In this document: positions 8,780 through 18,428 of the stretch, piece after piece
Layout of the letters: the number at the start of each line of letters is the position of its first letter
How positions within the stretch are numbered: the stretch's first letter is position 1
Source: Actinomycetes bacterium
GTDB taxonomy: Bacteria > Actinomycetota > Acidimicrobiia > Acidimicrobiales > Palsa-688
NCBI GenBank assembly: GCA_021850325.1
Contig: JAJZMF010000048.1
Coordinates: 1-64,000 of the forward strand
Direction: 5' to 3'
Length of the DNA: 64,000 bases
Translations under genes and position numbers: made by a program
The notes under the pieces: generated by a model
Database searches by the model: none
Told to the model about the DNA's origin: nothing
Seen by the model: the letters and a program-made list of their open reading frames with translations, nothing else

Positions 8780-9400
8780 GTGGTCCCCGAGGCTGAGCCC
8801 GACGGTACGGGGCAGGACGTGGTGCGCTGGCTCGACCCGGAGGAGGAACGGGCCTGGCGCCTGTTCCAGTTCATGCAGATGCGCCTGAACGCCCGTCTGG
8901 CCAGAGACCTGGCCGTGCGTTCGGACCTGAGCTACCAGGACTACATGGTCCTGGTCGCCCTGACCGACCAGCCCGCGGGGCAGATGCGGGTATTCGAGCT
9001 CGCCCGTCAGCTGGGCTGGGAGAAGAGCCGGCTCTCGCACCAGGTGACACGGATGGAGGAGCGGGGCCTGGTGGCCAAGCGCCGGTGCGGGGAGGACCGG
9101 AGGGGCTCCACGGTGTCGGTCACCGAAGGGGGGCGGCGCAGCATCGCCGGGGCGGCACCGAGCCACCTGGAGGCAGTCCGGCGGCTCTTCGTCGACCGTC
9201 TCTCACCCGAACAGTTGGCCCTGCTGGCCGAGGTGTCCACCGTGGTGCTGCGGGCGGTGGCGGACGACGAGGCGGAGGAGCCGGGCTGCCCCGGGGCCGA
9301 AGAACGCTCGCCGTGCCCGTCGCAGGACGCGGGTGGCGCACCCGCTCCGGGCCCCGACGACGGAGGGGGGCAGGGCTGTGCCGGAGGTTGTGCCCCCTAG
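8780..9400 (+). CDS. MarR-family transcriptional regulator
   Basis: 206 residues from GTG 8780. The winged-helix core follows the MarR pattern: SYQDYMVLVALTD, the recognition region LGWEKSRLSHQVTRMEERGLV, and the wing GEDRRGSTVSVTEGG. The C-terminal ~40 residues are Pro/Gly/Cys-rich and extend beyond the usual fold. An upstream TTG at 8717 is possible, but GTG 8780 sits 7 nt after a TAGACT box and fits a leaderless start. Divergent from yceI, its likely target. The last 4 nt overlap the convergent LOG gene. Confidence 0.88.
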   Translation: MVPEAEPDGTGQDVVRWLDPEEERAWRLFQFMQMRLNARLARDLAVRSDLSYQDYMVLVALTDQPAGQMRVFELARQLGWEKSRLSHQVTRMEERGLVAKRRCGEDRRGSTVSVTEGGRRSIAGAAPSHLEAVRRLFVDRLSPEQLALLAEVSTVVLRAVADDEAEEPGCPGAEERSPCPSQDAGGAPAPGPDDGGGQGCAGGCAP

Positions 9401-10536
9401 TGCTGCCTGGCCCGCTGGCGGGCCGGGAGGGGCAGGCCACCGGGCATGGGCGGGGCACTGGGCAGGGCATTGAAGGCGTCGATGAGCCGGCGCAGCACGG
9501 CGTAGGACGCCCGGTCGAAGTGCATGGCCACCCGAGGGAGGCTGACGTGGTCGTCCTCGCGCAGCTCGTTGGGCAGGGGCCCGGGGAGGGCCTCCAGCCC
9601 GTCCGGTAGGCAGACCGAGGAGAACTCGTCCGACAGCGAAGCCAGTTCGGCCTTGGTGGGCGCGCTCTGGAGCCTGATCACGAGGCGGTCGCCCACCCAG
9701 CGCAGCGAGTGGTAGTTGCGGTAGAAGCCGAGCAGCTCACTGGCTGCTTCCAGGACATCGTCGGTGATCAGGTACAGGCTGGCGTCGTCGGCCGCCACCA
9801 GGCCCCGCCCGGCCACCTCGTCGGTGACGAAGTCGGCCCAGGCCCCCCAGTAGCTGCCCTCGGGGACGTCGAGCAGCACCACCGGAGCGGGCTCGGCCTT
9901 GCCCGTCTGCAGGAGGGTGAGGATCTCGAACGACTCGTCGAGGGTGCCGAAGCCACCGGGCAGGACGGCGTAACCGTCGGACTCCTTGACCAGCAGGAGC
10001 TTGCGGGTGAAGAAGTACTTCATCGAAACGAGCTTGGGGTCCGAGACGATGAACTGGTTCGCCACCTGCTCGAAGGGGAGCCGGATGTTGATCCCGAAGC
10101 TGTGCTCGGGGCCCGCCCCCTCCAGGCCGGCGGCCATGATCCCAGGCCCTGCACCTGTGACGGTGGACCAGCCCAGGCTGGCCAGGCGGGACGCCAGCTC
10201 CCGGGCCTGGGCGTACAGAGGGTCGGTGGACAGGGTGCGCGCCGAACCGAACATGGTCACCTTGCGGGTGTTGCGGTACGGAGCGAAGACCTCGAAGCCC
10301 TCGCGCATCTCCCTCAGGGCGGCATTGGCGATCTTCAGGTCGAGGCGGTCCGGGCGGCCCTTGGCCAGCCTGGCCACGTTGACCAGCATGTCCTGGACCT
10401 GGTCACGGTTGGAGCTCACCTCCAGGCGGTCCAGGACCTCCTGGAGCAGGCGGTCCACCTCGGGGTCGCCCGTAGCCGGGCCGCGGCCGTGCCCGGGGCC
10501 CTCGTTGGCCGGTCGCTCCTGCGGGCCGGTGCTCAA
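9397..10536 (-). CDS. LOG/TIGR00730-family Rossmann-fold protein
   Basis: About 379 residues. The core has PGGFGTLDE, the signature PGGxGTxxE of LOG-type proteins (phosphoribohydrolases acting on cytokinin-like nucleotides, often misnamed lysine decarboxylases), together with MFGSAR and SMKYFFTRK. It is longer than the minimal family, with a C-terminal extension. A TTG at 10536 overlaps the pgl stop as TTGA and is chosen as start. There is no clear Shine-Dalgarno, so the start is uncertain; a longer frame upstream only shadows pgl. Last gene of the pentose phosphate operon; it may act on phosphoribosyl or nucleotide substrates. Confidence 0.85.
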   Translation of the reverse strand: MSTGPQERPANEGPGHGRGPATGDPEVDRLLQEVLDRLEVSSNRDQVQDMLVNVARLAKGRPDRLDLKIANAALREMREGFEVFAPYRNTRKVTMFGSARTLSTDPLYAQARELASRLASLGWSTVTGAGPGIMAAGLEGAGPEHSFGINIRLPFEQVANQFIVSDPKLVSMKYFFTRKLLLVKESDGYAVLPGGFGTLDESFEILTLLQTGKAEPAPVVLLDVPEGSYWGAWADFVTDEVAGRGLVAADDASLYLITDDVLEAASELLGFYRNYHSLRWVGDRLVIRLQSAPTKAELASLSDEFSSVCLPDGLEALPGPLPNELREDDHVSLPRVAMHFDRASYAVLRRLIDAFNALPSAPPMPGGLPLPARQRARQH

Positions 10537-11204
10537 AGCGAGCGGGGGGCGGCCGCCCTGTCCACCAACCACAGCACGCGTCCCGCCTGCACCCGTCCGG
10601 CGGGCAGGTCCTCGCCTGCGAAGACCGCCTCCATTGCCGGGCGCTTCTCTGCTCCGGCCACTGTGAACACGACCAGGCGTGCCCGGGCGATACCGGTGTA
10701 GGTGAGGGTCATGCGCGGGTGCTTGTTGCGCCCGCTGGGGTCCTCGTTGAAAGCCACCAGCTGGCCCGGGTCGGCGTCCAACGCCTTGGAGCCGGGGAAG
10801 AGGCTGGCCGTGTGACCGTCGGGGCCCATCCCCAGGTGCACCAGGTCGAGCTGGCCCAGCTCCCCCAGCTTGAGCTGGTAGGCGTCGAGGGTCTCGTCGC
10901 AACGCATCGGGTGCACGGCGTTGGCCGCTCCCACCCGTTCCAGGAGCGCCGCCCGGGCCATACGCTCGTTCGAGTCCGGGTCGTCCGGCGGTACGCACCG
11001 CTCGTCCCCCCAGAAGAAGTTGACCACCAACCAGTCGATGGCGTGGGCGCCGTCGGCAGCCAGGCGCTCGTAGCAGGCGCGGGCCGTGTCCCCGCCGGAA
11101 AGGGCGATGTCGAACTCCTCGCCCGGCCTGGACTCGAAAGCCGCGACCACCTCGCGGGCGAACGCCCCCGGGACATCGTCGACTATCACGAGGTCACCGT
11201 TCAC
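10533..11204 (-). CDS. pgl: 6-phosphogluconolactonase
   Basis: 223 residues, usual for Pgl of the NagB-like fold, which hydrolyses 6-phosphogluconolactone to 6-phosphogluconate in the oxidative pentose phosphate pathway. Typical segments are ALSGGDTARACYERLA, FFWGDERCVPPDDPDSN, HLGMGPDGHTASLFPG and RMTLT. GTG start. Although it lies in the zwf operon, TAGGGT sits 7 nt before the start codon, so an extra leaderless promoter is possible. Its stop overlaps the LOG gene. Confidence 0.94.
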   Translation of the reverse strand: MNGDLVIVDDVPGAFAREVVAAFESRPGEEFDIALSGGDTARACYERLAADGAHAIDWLVVNFFWGDERCVPPDDPDSNERMARAALLERVGAANAVHPMRCDETLDAYQLKLGELGQLDLVHLGMGPDGHTASLFPGSKALDADPGQLVAFNEDPSGRNKHPRMTLTYTGIARARLVVFTVAGAEKRPAMEAVFAGEDLPAGRVQAGRVLWLVDRAAAPRSL

Positions 11205-11222
11205 GGCCTAGACCCTACAGGC

Positions 11223-12278
11223 TCAGGAAGCCAAGGCCGCAGCCGCAGCCAGCGCCCGCTCCCAGATGCGGTCGGCGCTCAGGTTGGAGACCGCGGCGGA
11301 CAGAGCGGACGTGAGCGAATCGTCGGGCAGGGGGAGCGCCTGGCTGTGGGTCATGCCGGACGACAGGGCCGCCCGGGCCCAGACCGCCCTGGTGCCGTCG
11401 TCCCGGTTCACCTGGAAGGTGCCCTGCTCGTCGCCGACCCGGGCCTCCAGGGTGATGTTGACGTGCTTGGCGTCCTGGAGCGACAGCTCGCGCGCCCGCA
11501 GGTCGAGCTGGGACATGAGCCAGCCGCCCAGCATGTGGCGCGGTCCCGGCTTCCCCTGGACACGGACCATGGTCACGCCCTGGAGGAAAGGCCGGTTGTG
11601 AGCCGGCTCGAACAGCCCGGCCAGCAGTTCCCTCCATGGCTGGAGCCGCACCCAGGAGAGGTCGACCACGGGGCGGCTGTTGGCCAGCTCGAGCAGGGTC
11701 CGGTAGGAATGCGCGATCTCGGGGGCCGACGGCCCGACGTCGCGGGTGTCGGCCACCACGGCCGTCGCCAGCTTGAGGAGGGGGTCGGCGGGGTCGGGGA
11801 CGGCACCCGGGAACCAGATGACCACGGGGAGGTCGGCGAGCACGAAGGGCCCGACGATGGAAGCCAGGTGGGAGGCAGCCTGGCCACCCACCCGGAGGTG
11901 GACCTCCTCGAAGAAGACCGGGTGGCCCTGGCCCGATGGGGGCTCGGCGCGCCAGAGCGAAGCCGAGGCGTCGATGGCCGGGGTGGCATCGGGCTCGGGG
12001 CTGAGAACGAGGGCCCGGCAGGGGTGATGGGCACCCAGGGAACGCACCGATGCGGCGCACTCCTCCATGTCGTCGTCCGGGCCGAGGACCATGATGACCG
12101 TCATGACTGCCGTGCGGGTGCCGGCCTCCTGGCCCGCCGACTGGCGCCGGAGCTCGGGCAGGGCCTCGACCACCTCGCCCAGGCTGGCACGGGCCTTCTC
12201 CCAGGTGTGCACGGCCCTCGGTGCGCCGGTGGTGCTCTGGGCGGCTGGTGGTGCACCGGCTGCAGCTCCGGCGCTCAA
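11223..12278 (-). CDS. opcA: Glucose-6-phosphate dehydrogenase assembly protein OpcA
   Basis: About 351 residues. OpcA is an actinobacterial and cyanobacterial factor that assembles or activates G6PDH. The match comes from TWEKARASLGEVVEALPELR, RTAVMTVIMVLGPDDDMEE, LPVVIWFPGA, and the conserved ending SLQDAKHVNITLEARVG. Start assigned to TTG 12278, which makes a TTGA overlap with the zwf stop and has GGAGG 5 nt upstream; GTG 12290 is an alternative. Next to zwf, its known partner gene. Confidence 0.9.
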   Translation of the reverse strand: MSAGAAAGAPPAAQSTTGAPRAVHTWEKARASLGEVVEALPELRRQSAGQEAGTRTAVMTVIMVLGPDDDMEECAASVRSLGAHHPCRALVLSPEPDATPAIDASASLWRAEPPSGQGHPVFFEEVHLRVGGQAASHLASIVGPFVLADLPVVIWFPGAVPDPADPLLKLATAVVADTRDVGPSAPEIAHSYRTLLELANSRPVVDLSWVRLQPWRELLAGLFEPAHNRPFLQGVTMVRVQGKPGPRHMLGGWLMSQLDLRARELSLQDAKHVNITLEARVGDEQGTFQVNRDDGTRAVWARAALSSGMTHSQALPLPDDSLTSALSAAVSNLSADRIWERALAAAAALAS

Positions 12279-13795
12279 GGCGTCCTCCACTGTCGTCCGT
12301 CTCGCTCGATGAGGGTGTCCGCCTGCCTCGGGCCCCAGGAACCGGAGGCGTACCCGGACAGAGGTGCGCCGCCCTTGCCCCAGGTGTCGAGCAGGGGTTG
12401 GACGATCCCCCAGGCCGTGTCCACCTCGTCGCTGCGGATGAACAGCGTCGGGTCGCCGACCATGGCGTCGAGCAGCAACCTCTCGTAGGCGTCGGGCGGC
12501 TCCTCCAGGAACGCGGCACCGTAGGAGAAGTCCATGAGCACGTCGCGCACCATGAACGCCTGCCCTGGGACCTTGGCACCGAAGCGCAGGGTCACACCCT
12601 CGTCGGGCTGGATGCGCATGACCAGGGCATTGGGGTTGAGCCCCAGAGCCGCCTGGCGGGGGAAGGCCAGGTGGGGCACCGCTTTGAACTGCAGGGCCAC
12701 CTCGGTGACCCGCTTGGGCAGGCGTTTGCCCGTGCGCACGTAGATGGGCACACCCGCCCAGCGCCAGTTGTCCACGCTCAGCTTCAGGGCCACATAGGTC
12801 TCGGTCTGGCTCTGCGGGCTGACGCCCGGCTCCTGGCGGTACCCGGGCACGGCGTTGCCCTCCACCCAGCCGCTGTCGTACTGCGCCCTGACTGCGATGT
12901 TGGGGACGTCCTGGGCTTGGGGGACGACGACAGAGCGCAGCGCCTTCACCTTTTCGTCCCGGATGCCCTGGGCGTCGATGGAGCCCGGTGGCTCCATGAG
13001 CGTGAGGGAGAGCACCTGCATGACGTGGTTCTGGACGATGTCCCGCAGCGCCCCGGCCGTTTCGTAGAAGTTGCCCCGCTTCTCCACGCCCACCGTCTCG
13101 GCCACGGTCACCTGGACGTGGTCGATGTAGTTGCGCGACCACAGAGGCTCGAATATGGCGTTGGCGAACCTCAGGGCGAGCACGTTCTGGACGGTCTCCT
13201 TGCCCAGGTAGTGGTCGATCCGGTAGATCTGGTCCTCGTCGAAGACCTCGTGCAGGGCGGCGTCGAGCTGCCTGGCCGTCTCCCGGTCCCGGCCGAAGGG
13301 CTTCTCGATCACCAGGCGGGCGGAGCCCCCGGGTTCGGGGCGGTTGAGCCCCACCTTGCCGAGCGCCCTCGCCACATCCCCGAAGACCTCGGGGATGGTG
13401 GCCAGGTAGTAGGTACGGTTGGCCCCCGTGCCCAGTGCCTCCTCGGTCTGGCGCACCCTGTCCCGCAGCGCGGTGAAGGTGTCGGGGTGGGAGTACTCGC
13501 CGGCCACGTAGGCGCTGTTCTTGATGATCTCGCCCCAACCGGGGCCGGCGTTGGGTACGGCGTCCGCCATGAGGTCCCGGAAGTCGTCGTCGGTCATCTC
13601 GGTGCGGGCCACGCCCACCACGGCGAAGGCGGCGGGCAGCAACCGCCGTCGCGACAGGCGTTCCAGCGCGGGCAAGAGCTTGCGGTGCGTGAGGTCGCCC
13701 GATGCACCGAAGACCACCAGGACCCCCGGAGGGGCCCGGCGGACGGTGTCCAGGCCTTCGGCCAGGGTGTTGGGCGGCAGCTCCAGGGCGGCCAT
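12275..13795 (-). CDS. zwf: Glucose-6-phosphate 1-dehydrogenase
   Basis: 506 residues, full length. Oxidises glucose-6-phosphate to 6-phosphogluconolactone with NADP. The nucleotide-binding motif is VVFGASGDLTHRKLLPAL; the active-site motif RIDHYLGKE (catalytic His in DHYLGK) and VIEKPFGRD are intact. Start at ATG 13795, 4 nt after the tal stop; the open frame extending into tal is a shadow. Downstream opcA overlaps its stop. Confidence 0.97.
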   Translation of the reverse strand: MAALELPPNTLAEGLDTVRRAPPGVLVVFGASGDLTHRKLLPALERLSRRRLLPAAFAVVGVARTEMTDDDFRDLMADAVPNAGPGWGEIIKNSAYVAGEYSHPDTFTALRDRVRQTEEALGTGANRTYYLATIPEVFGDVARALGKVGLNRPEPGGSARLVIEKPFGRDRETARQLDAALHEVFDEDQIYRIDHYLGKETVQNVLALRFANAIFEPLWSRNYIDHVQVTVAETVGVEKRGNFYETAGALRDIVQNHVMQVLSLTLMEPPGSIDAQGIRDEKVKALRSVVVPQAQDVPNIAVRAQYDSGWVEGNAVPGYRQEPGVSPQSQTETYVALKLSVDNWRWAGVPIYVRTGKRLPKRVTEVALQFKAVPHLAFPRQAALGLNPNALVMRIQPDEGVTLRFGAKVPGQAFMVRDVLMDFSYGAAFLEEPPDAYERLLLDAMVGDPTLFIRSDEVDTAWGIVQPLLDTWGKGGAPLSGYASGSWGPRQADTLIERDGRQWRTP

Positions 13796-13799
13796 GCGC

Positions 13800-14918
13800 C
13801 TAGCTCGCCGGGTGCTCGCGCGAGCGCAGGTCGTTCGCCTTGTCCTCCAGCGCCTGCAGGAGCTCGTCGAAGCTCTTGGAGAACGACGAGACGCCTTCCT
13901 CTTCCAGCTGGCGGGCCACGTCGGCCATGTCGATGCCTGCTTCGGCCAGGTCGTCCAGGTGCGCCTGGGCCTGGTCGACGTCCTGGTCCACCGAGCGTGC
14001 CACCACACCGTGGTCCTTGAAGGCGTCGACTGTGGCGTCGGGCATGGTGTTGACCGTGTGGGGGCCGATGAGCGTGCCCACGTAGAGCAGGTCGGGGTAG
14101 GCGGGGTTCTTGGTCGACGTCGAAGCCCACAGCGGCCGCTGCGGGTGTGCCCCCCGCTCGGCCAGGGCCTGCCAGCGCTCGCCACTGAACCTGCTCTCGA
14201 AGAGCCGGTAGGCCAGCTTGGCCTGTGCGACGGCCGCCTTGCCCCGCAGCGACGCCAGCTCCGGCCGGCCCGACCGGTCGAGGCGGCGGTCGACCTCGGT
14301 GTCCACTCTGCTCACGAAGAACGAAGCCACACTGTGCGTGCGTGACAGGTCCCCACCCGAGGCCGCCAGGGCCTCCAGGCCCGATATGTAAGCCTCTATC
14401 ACAGCTTCATACCTCTCGAGGCTGAAGATGAGCGTGACGTTGATGTTGCGGCCCTCGGAGATCATCTGCCGTACCGCCGGCACCCCGGCCTCGGTGGCCG
14501 GGATCTTCACCATCAGGTTGGGCATGTCGATGGTCTCGTGGAAGTGCCGCGCGTCCCGCACGGTGCGGTCGGTGTCATAGGCGAGACGGGGCGAGACCTC
14601 CAGGGAAACGAAGCCGTCACCGGTGCCGCTCTGCTCGTAGAGGGGGTGCAGGATCTCGAGCGCTGCCGTGACGTCGGCTGTGGCCATCTCCCAGAACGCC
14701 TGCTCCACCGAGCCGCCTTCGATGAGGCGCGCGAAGTCGGCCGTGTAGACATCGGTGCCGGTCATCGCCTTCTGGAAGATCGTGGGGTTGGACGTGACCC
14801 CGCGGATGCCCTCGTCCACCATGTTGGCCAAGCGGCCACTGCGGACCGCGTCGCGCGAGAGATTGTCGATCCAAGGGCTCTGGCCGCCCTCGTTGAAGAG
14901 CTGGTGGAGCAGGGTCAT
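13800..14918 (-). CDS. tal: Transaldolase (actinobacterial type)
   Basis: 372 residues, matching the long transaldolases of actinobacteria. It transfers a dihydroxyacetone unit between sugar phosphates. Landmarks: SLEVSPRLAYDT, NLMVKIPATEAG with the Schiff-base lysine, GRNINVTLIFSLERYE, and STSTKNPAYPDLLYV. The start is fixed by AGGAGGT 7 nt before ATG 14918. Four nt separate it from the upstream tkt stop and four from zwf. Core gene of the operon. Confidence 0.96.
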   Translation of the reverse strand: MTLLHQLFNEGGQSPWIDNLSRDAVRSGRLANMVDEGIRGVTSNPTIFQKAMTGTDVYTADFARLIEGGSVEQAFWEMATADVTAALEILHPLYEQSGTGDGFVSLEVSPRLAYDTDRTVRDARHFHETIDMPNLMVKIPATEAGVPAVRQMISEGRNINVTLIFSLERYEAVIEAYISGLEALAASGGDLSRTHSVASFFVSRVDTEVDRRLDRSGRPELASLRGKAAVAQAKLAYRLFESRFSGERWQALAERGAHPQRPLWASTSTKNPAYPDLLYVGTLIGPHTVNTMPDATVDAFKDHGVVARSVDQDVDQAQAHLDDLAEAGIDMADVARQLEEEGVSSFSKSFDELLQALEDKANDLRSREHPAS

Positions 14919-14922
14919 GGTG

Positions 14923-16944
14923 TTACCTCCTGGGGGCGTTGTCGTGCAGCAGGGCGCGGGCGCGGTCGGCCACGTTGTCGGCCGTGAAACCGAAGTGGGC
15001 CAGGACCTCGGCGCCGGGCCCGGAGGCGCCGAAGTGGTCGAGGGAGACCGAAGCGTCGGCCCATCGCTCCCAACCAAAACTGGAGGCCGCCTCCACGGCC
15101 AGGACCGGGGTGCCCTCTCCCAGCACTTCCCGCTTGTAGCTGTCGTCCTGGCGGTCGAACAGTTCCCAGCAGGGCATGGAGACCACGCGGGCGCCGGTGC
15201 CCTCGGCGGCGAGGGAGGCGGCGGCCTTGACGCAGAGCTGGACCTCCGAGCCGGTACCCACCAGGACGATGTCGGTGGGCCCTTCGGGCTCGGAGAGCAC
15301 GTAGGCGCCGCGGGAGAAGAGCTCGGCGCTCTCTGCCGTGCCGTCCAGGACGGGCAGGCCCTGGCGGGACAGGATGAGCGCCGTGGGACCGTCGTGGTCG
15401 ACGGCGACCCGGACAGCGTGCGCCGTCTCGTTGGCGTCCGCCGGTCGCACCACCCAGAGGTTGGGCATTGCCCTCATGGCGGCCAGCTGCTCCACCGGCT
15501 GGTGGGTCGGGCCGTCCTCGCCCAGGCCAACCGAGTCGTGGGTCCAGGAGTAGACGACCTTGCTGCGCGACAGCGCTGCGATGCGCACCGCTCCGCGCAT
15601 GTAGTCACTGAACACGAAGAAGGTCCCGCCTATGGGCAGCACCCCACCGTGGCGGGCCATGCCGACCATGGCTGCCCCCATGCCGTGCTCGCGTACCCCG
15701 TAGGCCACCGCCCGGCCCTCGGGGTGCTCAGCGGACTGCAGGGGCTCGCCGTCCAGTTTGGTGCCCGTGTTCCCCGTGAGGTCCGCTCCACCCGAGACCA
15801 GCGCCGGCACCTCCGAAGCCACGGCGTTGAGGCAGGACTTGAGGGCCTCGCGGGTGGCGACCTTGTCGCCCGCCTTCCAGACCGGGAGCCGCTTCTCCCA
15901 ACCGGGCAGGCCCCCCGCCGCCCACTGCGCGCCCCAGACGTGGCGGTCGTGGGACCCGACGGGCAGCTTGCTGTCCAGGCGGGCGGCCCAGGCCTCCCGC
16001 TTGGCACGTCCACGCCTGCCGGCCTCACGGTAGAACGAGAGGACCTCTTCGGGGACCCAGAACTGCTCGTCGGGCGGCAGTCCCATCAGCTGCTTGGTGG
16101 CGCGGATCTCGTCGGGGTCGAAGGGGGAGCCGTGCGCAGCCGAGGTGTCGGTCAGCTTCGGGGAGGGCCAGCCGATGTGCGAGCGCAACTGGAGGAAGCT
16201 GGGCCGGTCCTCCACGGCCATGGCACGGCGCAGGGCAGCCTCGAGCGCGCCCATGTCGTTGGCCACCTCACCCAGGGCCTCGGTGTGCCAGCCGTAGGCG
16301 TCGAAGCGCTTGAGGGCGTCGTCGCCGAGGGTGATCTCTGTCGGCCCGTCGATGGTTATGTGGTTGTCGTCGTAGACGCACACCAGGCGGCCCAGCCCGA
16401 GGTGACCGGCCAGGGAGGCCGCTTCATGGCTGACGCCCTCCATGAGGTCCCCGTCGGAGCAGATGACGAAGGTGTAATGGTCCACGAGGTCGGGGCTGTA
16501 GCGGGCCCGTAACAGCCGCTCCGCGGTGGCCAGGCCGACGGAGTTGGCGATGCCCTGGCCGAGCGGGCCGGTCGTGACCTCCACCCCGGGTAGCTCGTGC
16601 GCCTCGGGGTGCCCGGGCGTGCGGGAGCCGAGCTGGCGGAACTGCTTGATGTCATCGAGGCTCAGGTCGTAACCGGTGAGGTGGAGCATCGAGTACAGGA
16701 GCACCGATGCATGGCCGCAGGAAAGCACGAAGCGGTCACGGTCCGGCCAGTCGGGGGCCGAGGCGTCGTAGTTCATGACCCTCGACCACAGGACGTGCGC
16801 CAGGGGGGCCAGCGCCATGGCGGTGCCGGGGTGCCCGGCGTTGGCCTTGCGCGGCGCGTCCATGGCTAGGCCGCGCACGACGTTCACGGCCAGCTGTTCC
16901 ACGTCCCGGGCGCCATTGACCTGCGCCTGCGTTGTCTCGGTCAT
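14923..16944 (-). CDS. tkt: Transketolase
   Basis: 673 residues, full length. A thiamine diphosphate enzyme of the non-oxidative pentose phosphate pathway. Seen: [41 protein letters not shown], the ThDP-binding GDGDLMEG-like [15 protein letters not shown], and [17 protein letters not shown]. First gene of the minus-strand operon tkt-tal-zwf-opcA-pgl-LOG. TAGGTT lies 6 nt before the ATG, so the operon promoter probably gives a leaderless mRNA. Confidence 0.97.
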   Translation of the reverse strand: MTETTQAQVNGARDVEQLAVNVVRGLAMDAPRKANAGHPGTAMALAPLAHVLWSRVMNYDASAPDWPDRDRFVLSCGHASVLLYSMLHLTGYDLSLDDIKQFRQLGSRTPGHPEAHELPGVEVTTGPLGQGIANSVGLATAERLLRARYSPDLVDHYTFVICSDGDLMEGVSHEAASLAGHLGLGRLVCVYDDNHITIDGPTEITLGDDALKRFDAYGWHTEALGEVANDMGALEAALRRAMAVEDRPSFLQLRSHIGWPSPKLTDTSAAHGSPFDPDEIRATKQLMGLPPDEQFWVPEEVLSFYREAGRRGRAKREAWAARLDSKLPVGSHDRHVWGAQWAAGGLPGWEKRLPVWKAGDKVATREALKSCLNAVASEVPALVSGGADLTGNTGTKLDGEPLQSAEHPEGRAVAYGVREHGMGAAMVGMARHGGVLPIGGTFFVFSDYMRGAVRIAALSRSKVVYSWTHDSVGLGEDGPTHQPVEQLAAMRAMPNLWVVRPADANETAHAVRVAVDHDGPTALILSRQGLPVLDGTAESAELFSRGAYVLSEPEGPTDIVLVGTGSEVQLCVKAAASLAAEGTGARVVSMPCWELFDRQDDSYKREVLGEGTPVLAVEAASSFGWERWADASVSLDHFGASGPGAEVLAHFGFTADNVADRARALLHDNAPRR

Positions 16945-16950
16945 GGGCCC

Positions 16951-16956
16951 AACCTA
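16951..16956 (-). promoter_or_regulatory. -10 box of the pentose phosphate operon
   Basis: TAGGTT on the minus strand ends 6 nt before the tkt ATG, placing transcription start at or next to the start codon. No Shine-Dalgarno is seen in between. Confidence 0.5.
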
Positions 16957-17037
16957 CACGGTCCTGGCAGCCAACGGGCCGGGCCGACGAAGTCGGTAAG
17001 CGCAGCTGGGAGCCTTGTGCCGGGGGGCGGGGGGGCC

Positions 17038-17430
17038 TCAGGCCAGTGGCGGGAGCAACGTCAGTGGCACCACGGTGGCGTGCTCGGAGGGCACGAGCCG
17101 GCAGTGGGCCTCGATGGTGCCCAGGCGTGAGTACTCGAGCTCGGCCCGCACCAGCCGGTAGGTGAACTTGCCCGGTTCCACGCTGAACGGCGAGACGTTG
17201 CGGGCCACCTGTGCGCCGTCCTCGTCGTGGAAGACGACCTCGAGCACGCCGTTGGGCGGGTCGTCCCGCCTGGAGCGGATGAGGACCATCAGGTGCGGGG
17301 TCACGGTCACCGGCGGTGCGGCCGGCGCCGGCATTGAGAACATGGCCCCCAGGAGGTCCACCCGGGTGGACGGCCCGGGCACCGGCCGGAGCTCGAAGTT
17401 CTCGATGAACAGAGCGGAAACGATGTCCAT
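17038..17430 (-). CDS. Conserved hypothetical protein, beta-rich (130 aa)
   Basis: The product begins MDIVSALFIENFELRP and has alternating hydrophobic strands, a run of prolines near residue 35, and a long C-terminal strand region (FTYRLVRAELEYS). The start resembles a family of small actinobacterial beta-sandwich proteins of unknown function, possibly DUF6941-like; this is from memory and not confirmed. TAGGGT lies 9 nt before ATG, suggesting its own promoter. No signal peptide. Confidence 0.65.
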   Translation of the reverse strand: MDIVSALFIENFELRPVPGPSTRVDLLGAMFSMPAPAAPPVTVTPHLMVLIRSRRDDPPNGVLEVVFHDEDGAQVARNVSPFSVEPGKFTYRLVRAELEYSRLGTIEAHCRLVPSEHATVVPLTLLPPLA

Positions 17431-17471
17431 GGTGGGCCTACCCTAGGCCGGTGCGCCGGGCCACCGGCGGG

Positions 17472-18254
17472 TCACACCAGCTCTGGGTCCTGCTCCTGGT
17501 CGGCGTACACCTGACCACCCTGGGCCAGCGCGGTCAGGTGTACCTCGTCATGCCTGACCGAGAGCAGGTGCAGCTTCCGCGCCAGCTGGAGGACCCACCA
17601 CCCGTGGTCGAGCTGGCCGCTGGCCAGTGCGAAGCGGGCCGAGGTCGGTGCCGCATGGTGGTTGGAGTGGAGCCCCTCGCCCCAGGTCAGCGCGGCCAGC
17701 CACTGGTTGTTGGTGGCCAGGCCCGGGTAGGGCCGGCGCCCCCACTTGTGGCCGATGGCGTTCACGGCGGCGTTCAGGAGCAGGTAGCTCACGACGTGGG
17801 TGCCTGCGGCGACCAGGGCCATCTGCCATCCGAGCGTCGCCCACAGGACCACCAGGCCGATCAGCAGGCCCAGCCAGCCCCGGTCGAACAGTGCCTTGTC
17901 CCAAGCGTCGACCTTGATGTCCCGGCTGTACTTGCGGAGCGTCTCTGGGTCCCGGGCCGCCTTCTTGTACAAGCCGACGTTCCACAGCTGGACCTTCCAG
18001 TAGCCCTCGAGGACGGGCGAGTGCGGGTCGCCGGGCACATCGGTGTAGGCGTGGTGGCGGCGGTGCACTGCGGCCCACTCGCGGGGCTTGATACCGGTCG
18101 ACAGCCAGATCAGTGCCCTGAAGACGAAGGCAGTGCCCGGCTTGAGCACCAGCGCCCGGTGGGCCAGGGCCCGGTGCAGGTAGAGCGTGGTGAGCAGCAG
18201 GGCGAGCTGCGAGGTGAGGAGGCCGACGATGACGGCCACGAGGGCGTGAGGCAC
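17472..18254 (-). CDS. Acyl-CoA/fatty acid desaturase (membrane di-iron)
   Basis: About 260 residues with several hydrophobic segments. The three histidine boxes that bind the di-iron centre are present: HRALAH, HRRHHAYTD and HSNHHAAP, in the order of membrane acyl desaturases. It introduces a double bond in acyl chains and needs an electron donor such as ferredoxin. The start is uncertain: TTG 18275 gives 267 residues, but GTG 18254 sits 6 nt after TATCGT, the pattern seen at many genes here, and is preferred. Confidence 0.9.
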   Translation of the reverse strand: MPHALVAVIVGLLTSQLALLLTTLYLHRALAHRALVLKPGTAFVFRALIWLSTGIKPREWAAVHRRHHAYTDVPGDPHSPVLEGYWKVQLWNVGLYKKAARDPETLRKYSRDIKVDAWDKALFDRGWLGLLIGLVVLWATLGWQMALVAAGTHVVSYLLLNAAVNAIGHKWGRRPYPGLATNNQWLAALTWGEGLHSNHHAAPTSARFALASGQLDHGWWVLQLARKLHLLSVRHDEVHLTALAQGGQVYADQEQDPELV

Positions 18255-18428
18255 CCTGGCACGATACCATGCCAAACCCCTCCGACCGGGGCCCCTGTCC
18301 CGTTACGGGCCGGGCGAGCCCCTGGTCAAGGTGGGTGAAGCCCGCTGACGGGCACGGCACGGGGCCCGGGCTGTGCCGTCGCTGCCGTTCGCGTGCGGCC
18401 GTGTGCGCCCACCGGTTAGTTTTGGGCG

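Noticed and set aside
12291-13538. N-terminal extension of the opcA frame across zwf
   Set aside because: Runs opposite known reading of zwf on the same strand in another frame; Arg/Gly/Pro-rich with no family features.
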